From CAZSMK01 sp964608095 (lineage in GTDB: Bacteria > Sumerlaeota > Sumerlaeia > MWCT01 > JAGHBZ01), in assembly GCA_964608095.1 (NCBI GenBank), contig CAZSMK010000096.1, positions 1-39,330 of the forward strand: a stretch of DNA of 39,330 nt. Reading direction: 5' to 3'. The stretch's first letter is position 1. The number at the start of each line of letters is the position of its first letter. The notes beneath the pieces are model-generated. The model saw only the letters and a program-made list of their open reading frames with translations. It did not search any database and was not told the origin of the DNA. Of this stretch, positions 24,614 to 32,804 are shown piece by piece. The position numbers and the translations under genes are program-made.

Positions 24614-25150
24614 ATGGAGTTATTTGAAACCATACGAAAAAGGCACAGTTACCGCGGTCCGTTTGAGCATAAACCGGTTCCACGGGACGACTTGAAAAAA
24701 ATAATCGATGCCGCGCTGAAGGCGCCGTCGGGTAAAAACCAGCAGACCACAGAGTTTGTCGTAGTAGACGATAAGAAGATTGTCGAGCGAATCAGAGAAA
24801 TGCATGAAAAAAACCAGGCGATGCAGACCGCACAAGCCTATATCGCCTGCATTATCGACACCGAACCGGCACCGGTGTACGAGGGCTTTTCGTTTCAGGT
24901 CGAGGACTGTGCCGCTGCAGCTCAAAACATGCTTCTCGCCGTAACTGCGTTGCGGTACGCTGCGGTATGGGTCGACGGTTGGCTTCGCCTCGAGGAGCAT
25001 GCGGAAAAAATCGGGAATCTGCTCGGACTCCCTCGCGGAAAAAAAGTTCGCGTCCTTCTCCCCATTGGCGTCCCTGCTGAACAGCATTCACAACCTGAAA
25101 AGAAACCTTTCGAAGAGCGCGCCTGGTTCAACCGCTATGGCGGAGAGTAA
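24614..25150 (+). CDS. nitroreductase family protein
   Basis: This 178-residue protein starts at an ATG with AAGGAGATAAAGC, an ideal ribosome binding site. It opens with the family's FMN-binding segment (ETIRKRHSYRGPFEHKPVP, about residues 5-23) and KAPSGKNQQTTEFVVVDD (about 36-53), where the usual ApSaxNxQpw reads APSGKNQQT. The middle VEDCAAAAQNMLLAVTALRY (about 96-115) is the typical dimer helix, and GLPRGKKVRVLLPIGVPAE the C-terminal strand. Family members are FMN-dependent NAD(P)H oxidoreductases acting on nitro compounds, quinones, flavins or enones; the substrate is not predictable. The length is short, within the range of small archaeal- or clostridial-type members. It is convergent with the aminotransferase gene, only 9 bp between stops. 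Confidence 0.85.
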   Translation: MELFETIRKRHSYRGPFEHKPVPRDDLKKIIDAALKAPSGKNQQTTEFVVVDDKKIVERIREMHEKNQAMQTAQAYIACIIDTEPAPVYEGFSFQVEDCAAAAQNMLLAVTALRYAAVWVDGWLRLEEHAEKIGNLLGLPRGKKVRVLLPIGVPAEQHSQPEKKPFEERAWFNRYGGE

Positions 25151-25159
25151 AAGAGACGT

Positions 25160-26257
25160 CTATTTCGCCAGGCGCCGCAGAACCTCGATTCCACGCTCGA
25201 TAGTTTCGTCGGACGCAGCGTAAGAAATACGAAAATGCGTGTTTCGTTCCGAGAATACACTCCCCGGCACTACTAAAAGATTGTTCTTTATGCATTCTTC
25301 AACAAACGCATCCCCATCGCCGTTCGGCGCCTTGGGGAAGATATAAAACGCCCCGTTCGGCTTCTCCACTTCATAGCAATCTTTTAAGCCGTTGTAAATG
25401 AGATCGCGTTTCCGCATATAATTTTCCCGCTGCTCCGCCATAGACAGGTTGATCGCTACCTTGCCTGCTTCCTGCGCCATGCTCGGGGCACAGACAAACG
25501 TATACTGCTGTATCTGGGTCATGGCGTCGATGATGGGTTTCTGTCCTGCGGCGTAGCCAAGTCGCCACCCCGTCATTGCAGAACTCTTCGAGAACCCGCC
25601 CAGCAAAAGCGCCCCCGGGGAATAGGTCAGCATACTCCTGTGCGGCGCATCATAGCAAAACGACTCATATATCTCGTCCGTGACAAGGATAAGATTATGC
25701 TCTTTCACGAAATCTGCAATCATCTGGAGCGTGTCCTCGCCATATACCGCGCCTGTCGGGTTGTTGGGATTGTTGATTATCAAGACGCGGGTTTTAGGTG
25801 AGACCGCAGACTCGAGGGATTCTCGCTTTAACGTGAAATCAGGATACGTATCCACATAGACCGGCCTGGCGCCAAGAAAATTTGTCAGATGTTTATACAT
25901 TACAAAATAAGGATCGGGGATAATAACTTCTTCGCCGGGATTCAAGAGCGCCATGAATGCAAGAAGTATCCCGCCTGACACACCCGATGTTATAAGGATG
26001 GATTCCGGTTCCACGCCTGTCGTTGTCCTGATCTTTTCAATGATCATATCGTTGAGATCGGGAAGACCGGCAGTAAGGGTATATTTATTTTTTCCTTCCC
26101 TGATAGCCTTGATAGCGGCGTCCTTTACAGGTTCCGGAACATCGAAATCCGGCTGACCTATAGAAAGGTTGATAGGATTCTCGAGCTGCGCCGCAAGACT
26201 GAACACCTTCCGAATCCCTGACGAATCTATGAGATTCATTCTATCGGCAAGCATCAT
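25160..26257 (-). CDS. pyridoxal-phosphate aminotransferase, aspartate-type (class I/II)
   Basis: This ~365-residue protein is of fold-type I. Three ATGs in a row (26260, 26257, 26254) follow AGGAGGG; the middle one has the best spacing, while the longer ORF to 26317 lacks a leader and starts outside the family's usual beginning. Visible motifs are NLSIGQPDFDVPEPV (substrate loop), the cofactor-binding NNPNNPTGAVYGE (about 163-175), the TDEIYESFCYD segment holding the PLP-ring Asp and Tyr, GGFSKSSAMTGWRLGY with the Schiff-base Lys (about 222), and the C-terminal Arg in HFRISYA. It matches the aspartate/aromatic aminotransferase Igamma subgroup. It probably makes aspartate or another amino acid from its keto acid in the cytoplasm; the exact substrate is uncertain. 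Confidence 0.9.
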   Translation of the reverse strand: MMLADRMNLIDSSGIRKVFSLAAQLENPINLSIGQPDFDVPEPVKDAAIKAIREGKNKYTLTAGLPDLNDMIIEKIRTTTGVEPESILITSGVSGGILLAFMALLNPGEEVIIPDPYFVMYKHLTNFLGARPVYVDTYPDFTLKRESLESAVSPKTRVLIINNPNNPTGAVYGEDTLQMIADFVKEHNLILVTDEIYESFCYDAPHRSMLTYSPGALLLGGFSKSSAMTGWRLGYAAGQKPIIDAMTQIQQYTFVCAPSMAQEAGKVAINLSMAEQRENYMRKRDLIYNGLKDCYEVEKPNGAFYIFPKAPNGDGDAFVEECIKNNLLVVPGSVFSERNTHFRISYAASDETIERGIEVLRRLAK

Positions 26258-26361
26258 CATTGCCCTCCTGTCTGGAGTTGAAATAACATTTTTTACCTTT
26301 GGCACACACCGACGCAAGTGATATCTGCAGAAGGTGGCTCATATCATCCGAGCCATCAGCG

Positions 26362-26763
26362 AGATATCGAAATCGCTATCGCTATCGGAATCAGCTCCCC
26401 CTTCGCTGTGAACGTGAAAGGTCAACACGGCAAATGCTCAGTCCAAGTGTCTTTTACCGTTCACGTACCCTTCTTTTTTACGTACCCGTACCCCTACCCG
26501 TTCACGATATCCCCATTCTCCTTATTACGCTGCAGCTCGCTTTCGTGTACGAGTACGCTTACCGCTACGCTGGGAACGTGAACGGTCAATGCGGCAAATG
26601 CTCAGTCCAATGTCTTTTTTCATTTACGTACCCGTACACGTTCACGTTCACGTTCACGTACCCGTTCCCTTCTTTTTCCGTACCCGTACCCGTACACGTT
26701 CACGATACTCCCATTTATCGCTATCGGCATCGCTATCGAAATCAGAAATCGACCCCAATGAAG
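26362..26763 (+). repeat. composite hexamer-repeat element, double copy 2
   Basis: The order is: ATCGNN tract (26362-26392); core 26408-26457 (GGTCAACACGGCAAATGCTC, then AGTCCAAGTGTCTTTT); TWCMCG tract (26458-26507; TACCCG, TTCACG units); CCCCATTC; a longer core 26529-26621 (GTGTACGAGTACGCTTACCG ... GCGGCAAATGCTCAGTCCAA); TWCMCG tract (26622-26707); CTCCCATTTATCGCTATCGG; ATCGNN tract to 26752; and the end CGACCCCAATGA. The same parts in the same order recur at 10.7 and, inverted, at 30.8 kb. It fills most of the 780-bp gap 26258-27039. Confidence 0.85.
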
Positions 26764-26839
26764 GTGTATATAAAAAATAATAAGCCTGCATAGGCGGCAT
26801 CCCTAACCTCTATACATCCTCGCCTACCATGAGATCGCT

Positions 26840-26965
26840 ATGACGATTCGTACGGCGCGCTATGTTGAGGAAGGTTTTTGGTATGTAATTGAAAAGGAGT
26901 CCCCCACCTCCTACCTTATCATCTTTGTCGTCATCGTGCTCGTGCTTGTGCTCGTAAATCCATAA
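26840..26965 (+). CDS. possible 41-residue ORF with a repeat-derived end (doubtful)
   Basis: An ATG opens MTIRTARYVEEGFWYVIEKE, which reads like the start of a HicB-type or other small beta-strand protein. The frame then runs into a short hexamer tract (26925-26960; TGCTCG and TCATCG units) coding a Val/Leu string before the stop. No ribosome binding site is evident. It is either a gene fragment truncated by a repeat or chance. Confidence 0.15.
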   Translation: MTIRTARYVEEGFWYVIEKESPTSYLIIFVVIVLVLVLVNP

Positions 26966-27039
26966 TTCAGGAATAGTTGACTATTGCAAATATTATGATA
27001 AGACCCGCTTGCCAAAGTCCCGGGGTTCACAAATGCGAC

Positions 27040-29067
27040 TCAGTCGAGTTCGGATTCCACCCGTCGGACTGCGTATACCACATTGGAGGCTTTTAGCTCG
27101 TCGATATGATGATAATCGGCATCGAGGAATTCGGCGATTCGAGTCATGTTTTCAGAACGGTCGGTCCCGGTCTGTGTGTCGATTACGACCGCACGGACAC
27201 CATCCCGCTTCATCATAGCCGCCATTGACCTTATCTCGCCCATGACGTCTTGACCAGGAGAGATGGGAACATTGGCTTCACCGTCGGAAAGTATGACGAG
27301 AATAGGTTTCACCTCGGGATCTTTTGCACGATGAACTTTCATCAGGCGCCATGCCTTGTGCACACCGTCACCGAGTGGTGTTGCTCCACCTGTAGGAAGA
27401 TTCTTGAGTCGTTCACGCGCCATCTCCACGCTCGTGGTCGGCTGAAGCAGCACCGATGCCTGTTCATCTCTCACGGAAACCAGCGCGACGACATCGCGTT
27501 TCTGGTATGCGGTTTTGAGCAATGCAAGGACGGCGCCCTTCGCTGCTGCCATTCGTTTTTTCGTCCCCATTGAATCGGAGGCATCGACCACGAACACCAC
27601 CAGGGTCTTGCGAAAATGTTTTCGTACTTTTTTGCGAAGGTCGTGGCGCTTGACAGAAAAAGGTTCAGCGATCGCGTTGGATGATTTCGCCCGACGTATT
27701 GCGGCTGTGCGCAAGGTTGCGTCCACCGCAACGTTGTAGTCGCGTTCACCCTTCTTGACGGGAACGGAACGGATATAGCGTCCCGATGCAGGACCACTGG
27801 TGCTCTCTTTGTGTTTACCGGTATCAGCGATTCGTGCGCTCTCTTCAGCAAGGTTTATATCCTCTGCGGAAATATACTTGTCGGGATCAAAGACCTCATC
27901 GCCTTTGGGTTCAAGATCAAAGATTAAGCTGCCTGCAGCAAACGCACCCGGAACCGCCATCGGTTCATCAGGATAGCCGCTGTCCTCCTCATCATGGAGA
28001 ACCTCGTTATCCGATGATGTCTTCATCTTACTGATTTTACCCATGACGTTCGTAATCGCTTCACTGATTTTGTCGAGCAGAGTTTCCGGGCTTCTCAGGA
28101 GAGTGGTCGTCATCCTGTGCGGTAGCACGTAGAGGGCGGCTTCGGCGATGTGATGCGGTGTAACCTCAGGCTGGCTGAGCAAGGCGGCAAGCGTACGAGC
28201 GGTTTTGAGTATCCCGATCTCGGCACGATGCCCCTGCGCGCCGGCCTCGACTGCAAGCCGCACCGACAATGTCACCATGGCATCGGGACTTCTTACATTT
28301 TTAAGATGGGAACGCGCATCCATGACTCTTCGAGCAATGGACTGTTCCGCGTCTTGCCAATGTCTATAGAACTTTTCAGGGTCACTGTCCCACGCAGCTC
28401 GCCGCTTGACTATCTTTTCTCTGTCCTTTTCGTCCGCAATCGTCTTTATGGCAACGAAAAGCCCGAACCGATCGAGAAATTGCGGTCTCAGCGCTCCTTC
28501 TTCAGGATTCATGGTGCCGACAAGAATGAAGCGGGCGGGATGCGTGTGCGAAATACCTTCGCGCTCGACTATGTTCACGCCGGACGCCGCAGAATCAAGC
28601 AAAATATCAACGAGATGGTCATCGAGCAGGTTCACCTCATCGACGTAAAGAATGCCGCGGTTGGCAGCGGCAAGTAAGCCGGGCTCGAACCGAATTTTTC
28701 CGGAAGCGATTGCGTCGCCGACATGGAGTGTGCCGACGATGCGGTCTTCAGTCGCGCTGAGCGGCAGGTCGACAAGTGGCAAAGAAATGGTGGCGAGCGG
28801 CAATGTTTCGCCACGTTCATACCGCGAACGGCATGCATCGCACATATCGGCGGGCGAATCAGGATCGCAATGAAATGGACAATCTGCAACCACCTCGATG
28901 TCAGGCAGAATCTGCACAAGCCCGCGCACCGCGGTTGATTTCCCCGTCCCTTTATGCCCGCTGATAAGAACCCCACCGATAGTCGGGTCCACGGCATTGA
29001 GCAGCAACGCGGTCTTCATCGCCTCCTGTCCCACTATCGCCGTAAATGGATATACGCCTCGTTTCAT
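27040..29067 (-). CDS. fused ChlI/ChlD-type magnesium/cobalt chelatase ATPase subunit
   Basis: This is a 675-residue protein. The start is the ATG at 29067 with GTGAGGAG ten bases upstream, in preference to the in-frame GTG at 29085. The N-terminal AAA+ domain has Walker A GHKGTGKST (about 37-45), a Cys motif CPFHCDPD...CDAC (about 63-80) and Walker B ILYVDEVNLLDD. An acidic, low-complexity linker follows (about 340-430), then a C-terminal von Willebrand A domain with MIDAS residues DASDSMG, TGGATPLGDG and LSDGEAN (about 494-610). This I+D fusion matches the 'putative cobaltochelatase' family that works with a CobN/BchH-like subunit to insert Co2+ or Mg2+ into tetrapyrroles. No large chelatase subunit or other cobamide gene lies in the window, so the metal and partner are open. 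Confidence 0.9.
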   Translation of the reverse strand: MKRGVYPFTAIVGQEAMKTALLLNAVDPTIGGVLISGHKGTGKSTAVRGLVQILPDIEVVADCPFHCDPDSPADMCDACRSRYERGETLPLATISLPLVDLPLSATEDRIVGTLHVGDAIASGKIRFEPGLLAAANRGILYVDEVNLLDDHLVDILLDSAASGVNIVEREGISHTHPARFILVGTMNPEEGALRPQFLDRFGLFVAIKTIADEKDREKIVKRRAAWDSDPEKFYRHWQDAEQSIARRVMDARSHLKNVRSPDAMVTLSVRLAVEAGAQGHRAEIGILKTARTLAALLSQPEVTPHHIAEAALYVLPHRMTTTLLRSPETLLDKISEAITNVMGKISKMKTSSDNEVLHDEEDSGYPDEPMAVPGAFAAGSLIFDLEPKGDEVFDPDKYISAEDINLAEESARIADTGKHKESTSGPASGRYIRSVPVKKGERDYNVAVDATLRTAAIRRAKSSNAIAEPFSVKRHDLRKKVRKHFRKTLVVFVVDASDSMGTKKRMAAAKGAVLALLKTAYQKRDVVALVSVRDEQASVLLQPTTSVEMARERLKNLPTGGATPLGDGVHKAWRLMKVHRAKDPEVKPILVILSDGEANVPISPGQDVMGEIRSMAAMMKRDGVRAVVIDTQTGTDRSENMTRIAEFLDADYHHIDELKASNVVYAVRRVESELD

Positions 29068-29140
29068 CAGACTTATTCTCCTCACCTACTCATTACTATG
29101 CATTATAAATGAACATCCCCCACGATCCAACCCAAAATAT

Positions 29141-29490
29141 CGGGGTCAGACCTTCAGTTTACAGTTTAGGTACATCCTTGTTTATATTAAAATTTATCTT
29201 CTGCGTGATTCTTCAATATTTCCTCATCTAATAATCGGGATTCTCCATCATCGAGATTATTACTTTCAAACTATTCATAATCTTTTTTGTCTTTGGCTGA
29301 GGGAGTTCTTTTTCATTATCGAATGTTTGTCGTGCCTAATTTTTTTCGGTTGTTATGCTCTTCCTTATGATAAACTATTCCGTGTAGTTCGTCACCTCAT
29401 TTCAAACGAGCGTAATCTATAAGCATAAGCATAATAAAAATTTTTACGGAATAGTTTATACCTAAACTGTAAACTGAAGGTCTGACCCCG
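29141..29490. mobile_element. MITE-like element with perfect 30-bp terminal inverted repeats
   Basis: The left end (29141-29170, CGGGGTCAGACCTTCAG...) and right end (29461-29490) are exact reverse complements over 30 bp. Similarity continues outward for ~15 bp (ATCCA-CC-AAAATA on each side). A second, nested inverted repeat of 13 bp (ATAAACTATTCCG at 29370-29382 and its complement at 29447-29459) lies inside. No transposase or plausible ORF is encoded in the 350 bp, so it is non-autonomous. A similar end occurs at 39210. It occupies the gap between the chelatase gene and apbE. Confidence 0.75.
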
Positions 29491-29536
29491 TTATTTTCGG
29501 TGGATTAGGTGACAGGGGAGGAATAACATAGGGACT

Positions 29537-30619
29537 ATGAATCGTTCGAAAATCTTTGTTTATGTCTTTATTTTAATAGTCGTCGCGTTGGTTGTGGTGG
29601 GTATATGGCAGATTCGGGAGAGCACAGCACTACGTTTGCACGCGGTGGTTCGGTCACCTCAACGCGTCATGGGGACGTCATGCAAACTTGTTGCCGTGGT
29701 TGATGCATCGGATGTTCACAATGCTCAACAAGCGCTCGAGGAAGCGGAACAGGCGATAAGGGCTGTCGAGTCAAAGATGAGCGTGTGGCTGGAGAATTCA
29801 GAAATTTCGGTCTTCAACCACGCGGAAGCAGGCATAGAAATACCTCTCGATGAGTCTACTCTTTTTGTATTGCGAACTTCACACGATGCATTCCGCGATA
29901 CGGACGGTGCCTTTGACATTACGTGCAAACCATTGATCGAGCTCTGGCGAGACGCCGCCGACCAAAACAAGATACCCTCCGCGGAAGAGATCAAGCAGGC
30001 GCGACTTCAATCCAACTGGGATTTGATCGAGTTGAAAGAAAGTGGTGTGGTTAAGCAAAAATCAAGCATCCAGGTTGACCTCGGTGGTGTGGCAAAAGGA
30101 TTTGCCATCGACTGTGCGACGGAGATTCTAAAAGAGAGCGGTGCTGCAGGTGGCATGGTCGATATCGGCGGCGACCTTGCCGTGTTCGGCAGAACACCGG
30201 ACGACGACTCGTGGACGGTGGATATCAAAGACCCATTCAGCGAGGGATGTCTCGGGCATATAAAGGTCACAAATGCAGCCGTTTGCACCAGCGGGAATTA
30301 TGCTCGCTTTACGACAATCAATGGAATGCGGTTCAGCCACATCATCGACCCACGAACCGGCAAACCCGCCGACGCAGTTCCTTCGGTGACGGTCGTGGCA
30401 AAATCAGCCATGGCGGCGGATATACAGGCAACTGCGTTGAGCGTCCTCGGTAGCAAAGGATTTTATCTGATTCCTGAAGGTTTCGAAGTGCTTATGGTTG
30501 AGGGAAAGACTGAAGAGCACATCATTATTGTTACACCGAAATTTCACGAGCTCCTTCTCGAACCACTCAAACGCAATGTGGGAATCCTGGATAAAACCGA
30601 ATATCTCGACGAGCCCTAA
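29537..30619 (+). CDS. apbE: FAD:protein FMN transferase
   Basis: This 360-residue protein has an N-terminal membrane anchor (residues ~7-24, VFILIVVALVVVGIW) that places the enzyme on the outer face of the inner membrane. Family motifs include RVMGTSCKL (about 43-51), SKMSVWLENSEISVFNH, DGAFDITCKPLIELW, the FAD-binding QVDLGGVAKGFAID (about 178-191), GGMVDIGGDLAVFG, and HIIDPRTGKPAD (about 268-279) with the Mg2+-binding Asp region. ApbE transfers FMN from FAD to a Thr in (S/T)GAT-type sites. Both of its classic targets, RnfG and RnfD, are encoded by the operon that converges on this gene 500 bp away, so RNF maturation is the likely job. A GGAGG lies rather far (17 bp) from the ATG; translation initiation may be weak. 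Confidence 0.92.
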   Translation: MNRSKIFVYVFILIVVALVVVGIWQIRESTALRLHAVVRSPQRVMGTSCKLVAVVDASDVHNAQQALEEAEQAIRAVESKMSVWLENSEISVFNHAEAGIEIPLDESTLFVLRTSHDAFRDTDGAFDITCKPLIELWRDAADQNKIPSAEEIKQARLQSNWDLIELKESGVVKQKSSIQVDLGGVAKGFAIDCATEILKESGAAGGMVDIGGDLAVFGRTPDDDSWTVDIKDPFSEGCLGHIKVTNAAVCTSGNYARFTTINGMRFSHIIDPRTGKPADAVPSVTVVAKSAMAADIQATALSVLGSKGFYLIPEGFEVLMVEGKTEEHIIIVTPKFHELLLEPLKRNVGILDKTEYLDEP

Positions 30620-30762
30620 AAATTACGCTGCTTGCAATTATTCAAAGTAATTTCATGAGAGCAGTGTGTAGAGCTTCGTCCCGAAGTTTTTTATATCTCC
30701 TCCGTAATCAAGGGTGGTCTGATAGATGAGTATACTTGTGAGTGTAAATACAGGTATGTGTG

Positions 30763-31090
30763 CGGGTAAGGGAAAAAGAAAGGTACGGGAACGAAAAAAG
30801 ACGTTGGATTGAGCATTTGCGGCATAAACCGTTCTCAGCGAAGCGGTAAACGTACTCGTACACGAAGATGATTTGCAGCGGGTCGTAGATGCGCCTGTGG
30901 CGGATCGAGGAGAATAATCCGCTCACCTGGTTTGATCCCGATCCCGATTTCGATAGAGATTGCGATAGCGATAGCGATGAATGGGGGTATCGTGAAGGGG
31001 CGGGGACTTGTACGTGAACGGGAACGGGGACGTGAACGGGGACGTGTACGTGAACGAGAACGGATAAGGGAACGCGTGCGATAATAAGGG
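30763..31090 (-). repeat. composite hexamer-repeat element, copy 3 (inverted)
   Basis: Read on the minus strand: TWCMCG tract (31090-30997), CCCCCATTCATCGCTATCGC, ATCGNN tract (to ~30935), then TGAGCGGATTATTCTCCTCG as at the end of copy 1. It continues into CTGCAAATCATCTTCGTGTA, the GTGTACGAGTACG core, GCCGCAAATGCTCAATCCAA and a short TWCMCG/poly-pyrimidine tail. The element begins 28 bp after the rnfB stop and fills the convergent apbE-rnfB gap (30620-31117). The 140-residue ORF across it is an artefact of the repeats. Confidence 0.85.
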
Positions 31091-31117
31091 AAGCGATGGG
31101 CACAAAATTCCTATCTT

Positions 31118-32026
31118 TTATCCCCACCATTCGGTCTGATCAACAGTAGTTTTAAAATCCGCATGAACACTTTCCGGCACTTCTTCGTGTTCAACGGCTT
31201 CACGATCTTTTTCCGTTGGCTTGCCTACGAAAACAAATTTTTTCATGGGACATGTATCCAGAATAGGGCCAAAATCATCTTCAGGATTGTACATATCGTA
31301 ATCGATGGTGGGCAGGTTATCCTTCATCGTCAAAATGTTGCTAACCCGTGTACATGCTTTACAACCGATACATCCGACTTTACACACCGCTTTTACGTCG
31401 GGTCCAAAATCTTTATTCGAGCACGCAATGACCATGATGCGTTCAGCCTTGAAAGGAACCATCGTAATAATATTCCGCGGGCACACGCGCGCACACGCTT
31501 TACAGCCGATACATTTCTCATAATCGACCGTGGCAAGCCCGTTGATCACATGAATAGCGTCGTATTTACACGCCCTGACACAATCGCCGAATCCAAGGCA
31601 GCCATAAGTACATCCCTGGACGCCTGACACCAGATTTGCAGCGGCACAGGTTTGTTCGCCGTGATACGCCGCGCGCTGAAGTCGGTCTGCATAGGTCGCC
31701 GCACAATGGACGACGGGTCGGTACGGGTAGGCTTCGCCAACCTCAACACCTATAATCTTGGCGAGTGCATTCGCAACGGATGTGCCGCCGGGTGCGCAAA
31801 GCGTGACATCGGCTTCGCCTTTCGCTACGGCTTCCGCATATTCCAAGCACCCCACATATCCGCAGGCGCCACAATTCGCCTGGGGAAGAGCATTGTTTAT
31901 CTCTGTGACTTTCGGGTCGACTTTAACATGAAATACTCGGTTCGCCCAACCCAGGACAAACGCCATTATAACCGCGAGCACAAACAACACACCGGCGGCA
32001 AGAATTATTGTAACTGTTGAAATCAT
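31118..32026 (-). CDS. rnfB: Rnf complex subunit B (iron-sulfur)
   Basis: This 302-residue protein has AGGAGAGG upstream of the ATG. It carries one N-terminal membrane helix (about 5-27), then the Fe-S domain NCGACGYVGCLEYAEAV...TLCAPGG (about 50-78) that receives electrons near RnfC. Ferredoxin-like clusters follow: CLGFGDCVRACKYDAI, CIGCKACARVCPRNII and the variant CKVGCIGCKACTRVSN, where the last position usually filled by Cys-Pro is Ser-Asn. RnfB is the cytoplasmic entry point for reduced ferredoxin. The C-terminal tail is short compared with the polyferredoxin tails of clostridial RnfB. It is the last gene of the operon, 14 bp from rnfA. Confidence 0.95.
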   Translation of the reverse strand: MISTVTIILAAGVLFVLAVIMAFVLGWANRVFHVKVDPKVTEINNALPQANCGACGYVGCLEYAEAVAKGEADVTLCAPGGTSVANALAKIIGVEVGEAYPYRPVVHCAATYADRLQRAAYHGEQTCAAANLVSGVQGCTYGCLGFGDCVRACKYDAIHVINGLATVDYEKCIGCKACARVCPRNIITMVPFKAERIMVIACSNKDFGPDVKAVCKVGCIGCKACTRVSNILTMKDNLPTIDYDMYNPEDDFGPILDTCPMKKFVFVGKPTEKDREAVEHEEVPESVHADFKTTVDQTEWWG

Positions 32027-32040
32027 CTCATTTACCTCTC

Positions 32041-32733
32041 CTATTTAAGGGCTGCAAGGGCGTCGGCAATACCTTTGTCCATACCCGTGAACCCCATAAA
32101 CGCCATAGCCAGTATGCCGGCGACCAAAAGAGCAATGCCGGCGCCGCGTAAAGGTTTCGGCACATCGCAGAGATCGAGCTCCTCGCGTATGCTTGCCATA
32201 AGAACGATGGCGATGGTGAACCCTATGCCGCCGCCAAGCGCCAGAGCAAGGGCTTCATGAAGCCCCCATAATTTCGTCGGGTCCTGGAGATTCTTCATGA
32301 TCTCGAGACACGCAAATAGAATAGCACAGTTGGTCGTAATAAGGGGCAAATACACTCCAAACGATTTGTATAAAGGCGGATAGAACTTACGCACATACAT
32401 CTCGACAAACTGCACGGAAGACGCGATGGCAAAGATATAAATAATATAGCTCATAACCGAGAGATCGACTTGAGTTGCGGGATCACCGCCCGCCAGCTGC
32501 CATATCCACACCGGCAACGGCGCGCCGGGACGCAGGATGTAAAACGTAAATACCCAGGAGATGGTCGATGCTATGGATATGACGAAAGTGACCGCGCAGC
32601 CCATCCCGAACGCGGTATCAACTCGGCGCGACACACCCAGAAAAGGACAGATACCCACAAAATAATGCAGCACGAAATTGTTGATTAATGCCGCACCTAT
32701 AAAGATCATTGTCAAACTTATTACAGTGTCCAT
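32041..32733 (-). CDS. rnfA: Rnf complex subunit A (membrane)
   Basis: This 230-residue protein has six predicted membrane helices and an AGGAGC leader. The family's paired cysteine motifs, GICPFLGVSRRVD (about 28-40) and TTNCAILFACLEIMK (about 133-147), are intact. In recent RNF/NQR structures these lie at the RnfA-RnfE interface and bind a membrane-embedded [2Fe-2S] cluster. The loop between helices 2 and 3 is longer than in E. coli RsxA (WQLAGGDPATQVDL), which accounts for the ~35 extra residues. The protein forms the ion-translocating core with RnfE and RnfD. Confidence 0.95.
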   Translation of the reverse strand: MDTVISLTMIFIGAALINNFVLHYFVGICPFLGVSRRVDTAFGMGCAVTFVISIASTISWVFTFYILRPGAPLPVWIWQLAGGDPATQVDLSVMSYIIYIFAIASSVQFVEMYVRKFYPPLYKSFGVYLPLITTNCAILFACLEIMKNLQDPTKLWGLHEALALALGGGIGFTIAIVLMASIREELDLCDVPKPLRGAGIALLVAGILAMAFMGFTGMDKGIADALAALK

Positions 32734-32804
32734 TATGAACGTTGCTCCTGTACTTCTTATTACCTTATAGCAAAAAGTACTTGTCTCTTAAATAGAAAGA
32801 GCGT

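Noticed and set aside
26299..26793. 164-codon frame with Tyr-Arg and Thr-Phe repeats
   Set aside because: Same cause: hexamer tracts and shared non-coding core, with no start signal.
28898..29422. 174-codon plus-strand ORF
   Set aside because: It spans the start of the chelatase gene and the MITE-like element, with no start signal.
30708..31130. 140-codon minus frame with His-Val-Pro-Val repeats overlapping the end of rnfB
   Set aside because: The inverted copy of the repeat element; it overlaps a certain gene and lacks a ribosome binding site.
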